Below are positions 1 through 5,524 of a DNA stretch of 6,707 nucleotides, piece by piece. The stretch's first letter is position 1; every line of letters begins with the position of its first letter. Source of the stretch: Actinomycetota bacterium (GTDB lineage: Bacteria > Actinomycetota > Actinomycetes > S36-B12 > CAIYMF01). Under the pieces are notes generated by a model that was given only the letters and a program-made list of their open reading frames with translations, had not been told where the DNA came from and did no database searches. Where the stretch lies: positions 1 to 6,707 of the forward strand of contig WLOZ01000104.1 in the NCBI GenBank assembly GCA_009699025.1. The letters are read 5' to 3'. A program made the position numbers and the translations under genes.

Positions 1-452
1 AGCCAATGGCAGTGCCCCTCGCTCGTGGTGATGGGCGCGCCGCTGACCAGCGTTTTCGGGCCCTGAGCGCCTTCACCAGACAGCGCCTCCCGTACGGCGA
101 GCATCACATCGGTGCGACCACCGCAATCGAACACCGTGGTCACGCCACCGACAATGGTGCGACGCGCGTTGTCCAAGGCCCGCTCCAACTGGGCGGCGGG
201 ACCTTCCTCAACCAGGTTGCGCACCATATCGCCATCAGCACTGAACGTGAGGTGCACATGGCTGTCGATGAGTCCGGGAAGCAGGGTCATGCCCGGCGCC
301 TCGCGGACGACCGCCCCTTCGGGCACCCGACCCCGGGGAACGATCGCCGCGATCTGATCACCCTCGACGAGGAGGTCGTGCTGCGACACCAACTCGCCCG
401 ACGGCAGCATGAGGCACTCGGGCTGCAGCACCCACACACCTGTCTGCTTCAT
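1..452 (-). CDS. Amidohydrolase-family metal-dependent hydrolase, N-terminal part (runs off left edge)
   Basis: This is the first 150 residues of an amidohydrolase; the gene continues past base 1. Residues 7-58 look like the small beta-sandwich domain of this superfamily (composite urease/imidazolonepropionase type). The hallmark GLIDSHVHL follows at residues 60-68, and His65 and His67 form the HxH pair that normally binds the first catalytic metal. GGVTTVFDCGG (102-112) and the SGAPITTSEGHCHW stretch (137-150) match the imidazolonepropionase/Xaa-Pro-dipeptidase-like branch, which cleaves cyclic amides, amides or peptide bonds. The later metal ligands (Lys or His, His, Asp) lie outside the window, so catalytic integrity cannot be judged. 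I chose the ATG at 452, with GGAG 10 nt upstream. An in-frame GTG at 458 sits 4 nt from the same GGAG and is an alternative start. It follows the MBL-fold gene by 52 nt with no terminator between them, so co-transcription is likely. The superfamily is sure; the substrate is not known. Confidence 0.9.
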   Translation of the reverse strand, partial: MKQTGVWVLQPECLMLPSGELVSQHDLLVEGDQIAAIVPRGRVPEGAVVREAPGMTLLPGLIDSHVHLTFSADGDMVRNLVEEGPAAQLERALDNARRTIVGGVTTVFDCGGRTDVMLAVREALSGEGAQGPKTLVSGAPITTSEGHCHW

Positions 453-466
453 GGTCACTGCTCTCC
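449..466 (-). promoter_or_regulatory. Ribosome-binding/start region of the amidohydrolase, near-copy of that of the SDR
   Basis: On the minus strand this 18-nt stretch reads GGAGAGCAGTGACCATGA. It differs at one position from the stretch at 2051-2068 over the SDR start. GGAG is the Shine-Dalgarno core. Both copies offer two in-frame starts, GTG and ATG, six nucleotides apart, both beginning Met-Thr-Met if the GTG is used. Confidence 0.6.
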
Positions 467-504
467 CGAGGAATTGGTCGCCTGACACGTGGTCGAGCCA
501 GATT

Positions 505-1248
505 TCACAACAGGCTGGGTGGAAGCCCGATGCGGTTGAACTGGTCGGCGGCCGACTGCACATGCCGGCGACCATTCTCAAGCGAGAAGTTCAGATGCCC
601 AGGCATCAATGCCTGAAACTCGTACTCGAGCAGCTTGTTCATCGAGGCCGCGTAATCCTGAACACTGGAGTCAGCCACGTTCTGAAGGATGATCTTTCCG
701 CCCCAGAAAACATGGTCACCACTGAAGAGGTAGCTCTTACCCTCGCCGCTCACCAGGAAGTTCATGTGTCCATTGCAGTGTCCGTTGGTGAGAATCGCGG
801 TGATCTCGAAATCGCCCGTCTTCACCGTTTGGTTGTGGGTGAGCTCAACATCAATGTCGCAGGGCTCCCAGATGAAATCACTCGGGTAGAACCCGAAGGA
901 CTTGGCCCACTTCAGACCGGTGGTCTCCTCATCGGCCTCGCGCACTGCCGGAGCCTCAAGTTCGGAGATCGCGATCTGCACGTGGTCGCCGATCGTCTTG
1001 CGCATGTAGGCGAGCGCCCCAGCGTGGTCAGCGTGGTAGTGGGTAACGAAGATGCGAGTGATGGCAGCAGGGTCAAGGCCATCGCTCTTGATGTTCGCGA
1101 GGACACGCTCTCCTCCATCGAAGCCGGCATCGATCATCCATAGCTCGCCACCGACATCAAGGACGTAGCTGTTGCTGTCGAGTCTGTTCGACAGGTTGTA
1201 CCCGTAGTCGCCGCCTCCGACGATGTACAGGTGCTCGTTGATCTTCAC
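505..1248 (-). CDS. Metallo-beta-lactamase-fold hydrolase (glyoxalase II-like)
   Basis: This 247-residue protein has the complete metal site of the MBL superfamily. The HxHxDH motif THYHADHAG gives His70, His72, Asp74 and His75. His157 lies in NGHCNGH, Asp178 in FSGDHVF and His218 in LMPGH. The entry strand NSYVLDVGGELWMIDAGFD (26-44) is typical of the hydroxyacylglutathione-hydrolase-like branch. Length is normal for a single-domain member, and no signal peptide or membrane segment is seen, so it should be cytoplasmic. Family members hydrolyse thioesters, lactones or other esters; the substrate here cannot be read from sequence. Translation starts at GTG 1248, which overlaps the SDR stop by 4 nt (GTGA). 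A GGAG lies 11 nt upstream inside the SDR coding sequence, rather distant, which suggests coupling by re-initiation. In context it may hydrolyse an acyl or lactone intermediate made by the SDR or E1 enzymes; this is inference. Confidence 0.93.
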   Translation of the reverse strand: MKINEHLYIVGGGDYGYNLSNRLDSNSYVLDVGGELWMIDAGFDGGERVLANIKSDGLDPAAITRIFVTHYHADHAGALAYMRKTIGDHVQIAISELEAPAVREADEETTGLKWAKSFGFYPSDFIWEPCDIDVELTHNQTVKTGDFEITAILTNGHCNGHMNFLVSGEGKSYLFSGDHVFWGGKIILQNVADSSVQDYAASMNKLLEYEFQALMPGHLNFSLENGRRHVQSAADQFNRIGLPPSLL

Positions 1249-2054
1249 TTGGCGATCAGCTCCTCAGGGATTGAGTAGGAATGGGCACGCAGCCCACCGT
1301 CGACGATGATGTTCTGCCCCGTGATGTATCCCGCGTCTTCCGAGGCGAGGAAGGCATAGGTGGCCGCGATCTCCTCCGGCTTGCCCAACCGTTTCATCGG
1401 AACCAGCGGCCAGTGCTTGCGCGCAGCCTCCATGGCCTCGTCACTGCCGAGGACATCGCGCGACTGCGGTGTGTCGAGCGGCCCGGGGCTCACCGAATTC
1501 ACGCGAATTCCGTAGTCGACGAGTTCGATCGCCATGGTCTGCACCAGATTGACAATGCCCGCTTTGGCAGCGCCGTAATGGGCGTAGGTGATCGAGGCGC
1601 CGAGTGACGAGACCGAGGAGGTGTAGAGAATCGAGCCTCCGGTTCCTCGTTCCACCATCGCGCGCGCCGCCAACTGACCAAGAACGAAACTCGCTCGGAG
1701 CATCACCGCCATCACGCGATCCCAGTCATCGCGCTCCATCTCGAGGAAGGGCGCAGAGGAGTGGGCCGGTGCGTTGCTCACCATGATGTCGAGTCCACCG
1801 AAGTCACTCACCGCCGTGTTGATGAAACGCTCGCAGTCAGCATCAACCGACACGTCTCCCAGCACGCCCAGCACGTTGGCACCCGTGGCGAGCCGAACCT
1901 CCTCGACAACAGTGGGCAGCATCTGTGAGTTCTTGTCGGCGAGGATCAGATTGGCCACCCCCTCTTGGCCGAAGCGGTGGGCCGTGGCGCGACCCACACC
2001 GCTCGCCCCTCCCGTGATGAGGGCAGTCTTGCCGACGAGGCGTTTGCAACTCAT
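1245..2054 (-). CDS. Short-chain dehydrogenase/reductase (classical SDR) with altered active-site motifs
   Basis: This is a 269-residue classical SDR. The cofactor-binding TGGASGVG is at residues 14-21. Asp40 at the end of the second strand (LADK) predicts NAD(H) rather than NADP(H). GDVS (66-69) contacts adenine. The catalytic Ser147 (YTSSVSS), Tyr160 and Lys164 (YGAAK) are present, followed by SPGPLDTP and the C-terminal GYITGQNIIVDGG. Two positions are unusual. The NNAG motif reads SNAPAH (93-98), and the tetrad Asn expected in a VNL-type motif is Met118 (AVMLRASF). The likely role is oxidation of a secondary alcohol or the reverse, in the cytoplasm. I chose the ATG at 2054, with GGAG 10 nt upstream. 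A GTG at 2060 would overlap the E1 beta stop as GTGA and has GGAG only 4 nt away; it would add Met-Thr. The downstream MBL gene overlaps by 4 nt. SDR identity is certain; substrate unknown. Confidence 0.95.
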   Translation of the reverse strand: MSCKRLVGKTALITGGASGVGRATAHRFGQEGVANLILADKNSQMLPTVVEEVRLATGANVLGVLGDVSVDADCERFINTAVSDFGGLDIMVSNAPAHSSAPFLEMERDDWDRVMAVMLRASFVLGQLAARAMVERGTGGSILYTSSVSSLGASITYAHYGAAKAGIVNLVQTMAIELVDYGIRVNSVSPGPLDTPQSRDVLGSDEAMEAARKHWPLVPMKRLGKPEEIAATYAFLASEDAGYITGQNIIVDGGLRAHSYSIPEELIAK

Positions 2055-2068
2055 GGTCACTGTTCTCC
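2051..2068 (-). promoter_or_regulatory. Ribosome-binding/start region of the SDR, overlapping the E1 beta stop
   Basis: The minus strand reads GGAGAACAGTGACCATGA. It contains the last codons and TGA stop of the E1 beta gene, a GGAG Shine-Dalgarno core and two possible SDR starts (GTG and ATG, in frame). Seventeen of 18 bases are shared with the amidohydrolase start region at 449-466. The arrangement predicts translational coupling of the SDR to E1 beta. Confidence 0.6.
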
Positions 2069-3046
2069 GATCGTGTCGAGAATGGCTCGGGCGATACTGT
2101 CTGCCGACGGCAGAAGTTGGGCTGAGAGGAGAGGTGAGGCGGGCATCGGAGCCGACAGCGTTGCCACGCGTCGAGCAGCCAGCAGCCGAGGGCCGAGCGC
2201 CTCCACCACAGTGCTCACGACCTCAGCCCCGAAGCCAGCGTTCTGCACGGCCTCGTGGGCGACGACCAACCGGCCAGTTCGGGCTACCGACTCGATCACC
2301 GTGGTTGAGTCCCACGGAGAGATCCACCGAAGGTCGATGATTTCGCAGTCGACTCCCTGACCGGCGAGCGTTGTCGCTGCCTGCTCACAGAGTGGACGAC
2401 AGGTTCCCCACGTCACCACCGTGACGTCGTTCCCCGCACGCACCACATCAGCGATGCCGATGCGCGGATCCGGATCACGGTGCAGTGTGCCTTTCGAGGG
2501 GTACAGGCGTCGCGACTCAAACACCATCACCGGGTCGTCGCAGTCGATGGCGCCGCGCAAGATCGAATAGGCGTCCTGTGGAGTCGAGGGGACCGCGACC
2601 AACAGGCCCGGGATGTGGGCGAACATCGCCTCCAGGCTCTTGCTGTGCTGGGCACACGACCCAGGCGTGCTGCCCTGCTGGGTGCGAATCACCAGGGGAG
2701 CTGTGATCTGCCCGCGGGAGACGTAGCGAGTGTTGGCGATCTGGTTGATCACCTGGTCCATCGCGACGAGAAGGAAGTCGGCAAACATGACCTCGACCAC
2801 CGGGCGGAGTCCCCCCATCGACGCGCCGAGCGCCGCGCCAATCATGGCCGACTCTGAAATAGGAGTGTCGAACACACGGTCGCCGTACATCGCGCGCAGG
2901 CCCTTTGACGCACCGTAGGGCCCGTTCGGAATGCCGACATCCTCGCCGTAGACAATCACCGACTCGTCAGCTGCGAGCGCGTCGTCGAGGGCGTGATTCA
3001 CGGCCCGGATATAGGTCACATCGTGATCATCAGTGTGCACGGACAT
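2057..3046 (-). CDS. Thiamine-diphosphate-dependent dehydrogenase E1 component, beta subunit (PDH/acetoin/2-oxo acid type)
   Basis: This 329-residue protein has the normal length and order for E1 beta: a transketolase-like pyrimidine-binding domain (about 8-180) and a transketolase C-terminal domain (about 200-325). GEDVG (34-38) and DRVFDTPISESAMIG (56-70) are family landmarks. Glu65 is the residue expected to activate the ThDP aminopyrimidine ring. LRPVVEVMFADF (80-91), the His134 motif AQHSKSLEAMFAHIPGL (132-148) and VAVPSTPQDAY (150-160) are well conserved. The C-terminal VAHEAVQNAGFGAEV (262-276) is also typical. The terminal region is divergent: SAPMPASPLLSAQ stands where families usually have a D-x-P-x-P-x-S-x-x-LE pattern. 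It starts at ATG 3046, inside the E1 alpha gene (17-nt overlap), with a very strong Shine-Dalgarno. It forms the heterotetrameric E1 with the alpha subunit. Family assignment is firm; acetoin, pyruvate or branched-chain substrate is not resolvable here. Confidence 0.94.
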   Translation of the reverse strand: MSVHTDDHDVTYIRAVNHALDDALAADESVIVYGEDVGIPNGPYGASKGLRAMYGDRVFDTPISESAMIGAALGASMGGLRPVVEVMFADFLLVAMDQVINQIANTRYVSRGQITAPLVIRTQQGSTPGSCAQHSKSLEAMFAHIPGLLVAVPSTPQDAYSILRGAIDCDDPVMVFESRRLYPSKGTLHRDPDPRIGIADVVRAGNDVTVVTWGTCRPLCEQAATTLAGQGVDCEIIDLRWISPWDSTTVIESVARTGRLVVAHEAVQNAGFGAEVVSTVVEALGPRLLAARRVATLSAPMPASPLLSAQLLPSADSIARAILDTIGEQ

Positions 3047-3974
3047 GAGCCATCACCTCCGAAGCAGAGGGGAAGGGAATCTCGGCCGCCCGCCGAAACG
3101 ATTCAGCAACCTCGGTGGCCACCGCTGCGTCGGTTTCCTCGGCATCGGCCGGGTCAAGAAGCGCTCGACATTTCGGGAGGGGATCGAAAGCGCGCCACAG
3201 ATCGACCTCACCTACCGGCCGGTACATCTGAGCGTCGCCCGAGTAGTGCCCGCCGAGCCGCTTGGTATGCGCCTCGAGCATGACCGGACGGCTATCAGCC
3301 AAGGCGATGGCGCGTGCCTCTCGCGCCGCGTCGGCCACCGCCGAGGGATCATTGCCATCGACTTCGATCGCTCTCATCGCGTAGGCCGCTGCGCGAGCGG
3401 CGGCGGGTACCGCCGTGAGAAGGTCCGACGTTGTCATCTCGACGTAGCCGTTGTTTTCGACCACCACGATAAAAGGGACTCCGAGCACAGACCCCATGTT
3501 GAGCGCCTCATGTACATTGCCCTGATTCATCGCACCGTCACCGATTGACACGGCGGGAACGAGGCCCGTTGCGCGGCGTTGGTGAGCCATGGCCAGCCCC
3601 AGCGTCACCGGGACACCGGCACCAACAATCGAGTTCTCGCCCATGAACGCGTGGGCGGGCGACGACAGGTAGGCCGAGCCTCCGCGGCCACCATTGAGCT
3701 CGGAGTCGCGGCCCATCACCTCGGCCGCGAGTTGAACCGGAGATACTCCCTTGGCGAGTGCCCACCCGTGGCCACGGTAGGTGGCGACCACAGGATCGCG
3801 GGGATCAAGGGCGCGGCAGACACCAACCGGGATCGCCTCCTGTCCGATGCACAGGTGTGTCGAGCCGGTGATTCTGCCGTCTTGAACACATCGCATCACC
3901 TCCTCCTCCATGAGCCGGATTCGAAGCATGTCGCGATAGTCCAGCGACGCTGTACTGCGTGCTTCCTCAGCCAT
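3030..3974 (-). CDS. Thiamine-diphosphate-dependent dehydrogenase E1 component, alpha subunit (PDH/acetoin type)
   Basis: This 314-residue protein has the E1 alpha fold. The ThDP/Mg motif runs from GDG at 145-147 to ENN at 173-175, about 30 residues, as in the canonical GDG-x(~27)-NN signature. Other landmarks are GSTHLCIGQEAIPVG (37-51), the His69 segment TYRGHGWAL (65-73), MGENSIVGAGVP (111-122) and the phosphorylation-loop-like GGHYSGDAQMYR (241-252). That last segment resembles the acetoin dehydrogenase/PDH subgroup more than the branched-chain type. The usual GGSMH is GGSAY here (98-102), so a commonly conserved His is Tyr. With the beta subunit it would decarboxylate a 2-oxo acid or cleave acetoin and pass the acyl group to a lipoyl E2 that is not in the window. 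I preferred ATG 3974, with GGTGAGGGG 5 nt upstream (3980-3988), over the adjacent GTG at 3977. It is the first gene after the hairpin region, and its last 17 nt overlap E1 beta. Confidence 0.94.
   Translation of the reverse strand: MAEEARSTASLDYRDMLRIRLMEEEVMRCVQDGRITGSTHLCIGQEAIPVGVCRALDPRDPVVATYRGHGWALAKGVSPVQLAAEVMGRDSELNGGRGGSAYLSSPAHAFMGENSIVGAGVPVTLGLAMAHQRRATGLVPAVSIGDGAMNQGNVHEALNMGSVLGVPFIVVVENNGYVEMTTSDLLTAVPAAARAAAYAMRAIEVDGNDPSAVADAAREARAIALADSRPVMLEAHTKRLGGHYSGDAQMYRPVGEVDLWRAFDPLPKCRALLDPADAEETDAAVATEVAESFRRAAEIPFPSASEVMAHVRAH
3053..3060 (-). promoter_or_regulatory. Strong Shine-Dalgarno of E1 beta, inside the E1 alpha gene
   Basis: The minus strand reads GGAGGTGA, a full anti-SD complement, 6 nt before the E1 beta ATG at 3046. 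It lies within the last codons of E1 alpha (Ser-Glu-Val-Met). This fixes the E1 beta start and would keep beta translation at least equal to alpha, as needed for a 1:1 complex. Confidence 0.85.
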
Positions 3975-4070
3975 CACAACCCCTCACCTTTCCGTCCTCA
4001 CACGCTCTTAAGTGAATTCCTCGCGGCGACCACCCACGCCCAGCCTGACTCGCTACTCCATACGAAAGCG
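3975..4070. other. Gap between the transporter block and the E1 block
   Basis: This 96-nt non-coding stretch is the longest gap between genes in the window. Its right end holds one arm of the inverted repeat, and its left end holds the E1 alpha Shine-Dalgarno (GGTGAGGGG, 3980-3988). I see no convincing -35/-10 pair on the minus strand. A weak AT-rich patch, GAATTCACTTAAGAG, at roughly 4004-4018 is the only candidate. No U-run follows the hairpin. A regulatory or processing function is plausible, but a promoter is not demonstrated. Confidence 0.5.
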
Positions 4071-4115
4071 TCATTCAGCCCCCCCGGGTGTGACGCTTTC
4101 GTATGGATTAGCGGG
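4049..4115. repeat. Long inverted repeat (16-bp perfect arms, 17-nt spacer) spanning the hydrolase stop codon
   Basis: The arm CCATACGAAAGCGTCA at 4058-4073 is the exact reverse complement of TGACGCTTTCGTATGG at 4091-4106. The symmetry extends outwards to 25-nt arms (4049-4073 and 4091-4115) with only two mismatches. The 17-nt spacer contains CCCCCCCGGG. As minus-strand RNA it would form a very stable hairpin at the end of the alpha/beta-hydrolase gene, with that gene's TGA stop at the loop/stem junction. No U-tract follows on either strand, so it is not a canonical intrinsic terminator. Each arm contains a smaller imperfect dyad, ACG-AAAG-CGT, which could equally be a protein-binding site. 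Possible roles are a U-less terminator, an mRNA processing or stability element setting different levels for the two blocks, or an operator. Confidence 0.85.
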
Positions 4116-4757
4116 CTGGGAGGCGCGGCTGAAGGCCGCATGTTCGGCCAGAAACTGGGCCGATGACTGGGCGGTCTGTAGCGGCCAGGAGGCCCGGCCA
4201 CTTCCCAGCTTTCCGATCTTGTGCGCAAACACCCTGACCGCCGCACCGCGCGTTCGCCGGGCGACCAGAGCAGCCACGGCAGCTGCCACCGCATCATGCG
4301 GATCGAGCACGGTGATCGAGGGTGTTGACATCCAGGGCGAAGCGCAGAACTCGTCGTCGGTGATGTCAGAGCGGGGCGAGACCAAGGCGTAGGCAGCGAC
4401 GAGCACCGACGGCTCGGACCGGAGGAGCAGGTCGGCGCTCGAGCCCTCGGCAATGATGCACAGCGGACGCGCCACCGTCGTGCTGTACCCCATAGCGAGG
4501 TCGAGAGCCGATGCCCCATCGGCTTCAAGGTCGCCATCGCTGAGGCCATGGCCGGGTAGGTCAATCAGTAGGGCAGTCATTGAGTACCGCACCACCGAGT
4601 CGGCCAAGGTTCGCATGTGGTCGATGTCGGCGTGCCGATCGTGCAGCAGCAGACAGACGGCCTGTGGACTCTCGACCGCCCGCAATTCGCCGATGCACGT
4701 TGTTCCGGAATCGAGCGTGAGCTCGATCACCGTGGTTGACGACTCGTCAGTGTTCAT
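4071..4757 (-). CDS. Alpha/beta-hydrolase-like protein with degenerate nucleophile elbow
   Basis: This 228-residue protein looks like a small, divergent alpha/beta hydrolase. LLLHDRHADIDHM (37-48) stands where the HG oxyanion strand usually lies, with His39-Asp40 in place of His-Gly. ALLIDLPGHGLSDGD (62-76) is the classic strand-4 and turn region. The nucleophile elbow would be AEGSSAD (103-109), with Ser107 in a G-x-S-x-D arrangement instead of G-x-S-x-G. SITVLDPHD (147-155) can supply the acid (Asp152 or Asp155), and His179 in VFAHK may be the base, so a triad is possible but unproven. The C-terminal tail (about 185-228) is low in recognisable structure and ends inside the inverted repeat at a run of seven G. 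The ATG at 4757 overlaps the DppF-type stop by 4 nt (ATGA), so it belongs to the transporter operon. It may be an esterase/amidase on the imported compound, or a non-catalytic member. Confidence 0.75.
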   Translation of the reverse strand: MNTDESSTTVIELTLDSGTTCIGELRAVESPQAVCLLLHDRHADIDHMRTLADSVVRYSMTALLIDLPGHGLSDGDLEADGASALDLAMGYSTTVARPLCIIAEGSSADLLLRSEPSVLVAAYALVSPRSDITDDEFCASPWMSTPSITVLDPHDAVAAAVAALVARRTRGAAVRVFAHKIGKLGSGRASWPLQTAQSSAQFLAEHAAFSRASQPANPYESVTPGGAE

Positions 4758-5524
4758 GACGTCGGAATCCTGGGTACCGAAGAGACCAGTTGCTGGGTGT
4801 ACGGGTCCTGAGGATGCTCGAAAGTCTCGACGGGATTGCCCGTCTCGACCACGCGACCGTTATGCATCACGGCCACCCGGTTGCACATTTGCTGCACGAT
4901 GCCGAGATCGTGACTGATGAAGATGACGGTGAGGCCGAGTTCGATCTGCAGCGAGGTGAGCAAGTTGAGCACCTGCCCGCGCATCGACACGTCGAGGGCG
5001 CTTACTGGCTCGTCGGCAACGAGAACCTGCGGACCCATTGCGAGAGCACGCGCGATCGCAGCCCGCTGACGCTGGCCCCCCGACAACTCATGGGGATACA
5101 GGCCTGCATACGACGCCGGGAGCCCCACCAGATCGAGGAGCTCAGTCACCGTGGGCACGGGCCGGTCGTGAGTGCGACGTGACCGCAGCCCCTCGGTGAC
5201 CACGGCACCAATGCGCATCCTCGGGTCCATCGACGAGTAGGGATCTTGGAACACCACCTGAATGACCTCGTGGTAGCGGCGACGTTCTTCGCGGCTGCTA
5301 TTCCACGGATCAATCCCGGCCACCGTGACACGTCCCGCTGTTGGCTTCGTGAGGTGCAGAAGAACGCGCGCCACCGTGGTCTTGCCACTGCCGCTCTCAC
5401 CGACAATTCCGAAGATCTCACGTTCGTCGACGCTCAATGACACCTCATCAACTGCCCGACGAACCGTGTCATCGGCGCCCGGGAACTCCTTGACGAGCGA
5501 CTCGACCACCACAATCGGACTCAT
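4754..5524 (-). CDS. dppF: Peptide/nickel-type ABC importer ATP-binding protein, DppF/OppF type
   Basis: This is a 256-residue nucleotide-binding subunit. Walker A is GESGSGKT (42-49), and the Q-loop VFQDPYSSMDPRM (91-103) is of the DppF/OppF kind. The ABC signature is LSGGQRQ (147-153), Walker B with catalytic Glu is VLVADEP (167-173) and the switch His205 is in FISHDLG. All catalytic elements are present. It is shorter than many OppF proteins and stops at PYTQQLVSSVPRIPTS, lacking the cysteine-bearing C-terminal extension seen in its neighbour. It would pair with the upstream DppD-type subunit at the cytoplasmic face of the permease heterodimer. Translation is coupled on both sides by ATGA overlaps (5521-5524 and 4754-4757), with a GAGGTGG just before the ATG. 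The Dpp/Opp/Nik family is clear, but the transported substrate is not determined by this subunit, so the symbol names the subfamily only. Confidence 0.93.
   Translation of the reverse strand: MSPIVVVESLVKEFPGADDTVRRAVDEVSLSVDEREIFGIVGESGSGKTTVARVLLHLTKPTAGRVTVAGIDPWNSSREERRRYHEVIQVVFQDPYSSMDPRMRIGAVVTEGLRSRRTHDRPVPTVTELLDLVGLPASYAGLYPHELSGGQRQRAAIARALAMGPQVLVADEPVSALDVSMRGQVLNLLTSLQIELGLTVIFISHDLGIVQQMCNRVAVMHNGRVVETGNPVETFEHPQDPYTQQLVSSVPRIPTS

Noticed and set aside
453..504. Possible terminator or promoter between the MBL-fold and amidohydrolase genes
   Set aside because: The 52-nt gap shows only a short CACGTG palindrome and the downstream Shine-Dalgarno. There is no stem with a U-run and no convincing -35/-10 pair.
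409..1143. Plus-strand open frame of 244 residues opposite the MBL-fold gene
   Set aside because: The opposite strand encodes a protein with a complete set of MBL metal ligands. The plus-strand product has no recognisable domain. Such antisense frames are common in GC-rich DNA.
4049..4115. Inverted repeat as an insertion-sequence end, attachment site or intrinsic terminator
   Set aside because: There is no transposase or integrase, no target duplication and no second copy in the window. No U-run follows on either strand. It is kept as an unassigned hairpin.
3579..4166. Plus-strand open frame of 195 residues crossing the hairpin region
   Set aside because: It is antisense to E1 alpha and the hydrolase end, with no motif. 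Its repeated HTKAS/DAFVW-like peptides are just the inverted repeat translated.
3998..4564. Minus-strand open frame of 188 residues overlapping the alpha/beta-hydrolase
   Set aside because: Its product is low-complexity, rich in Ser, Arg and Pro, without motifs. It is the hydrolase gene read in a shifted frame, and only its tail is noted as a possible slippage extension.
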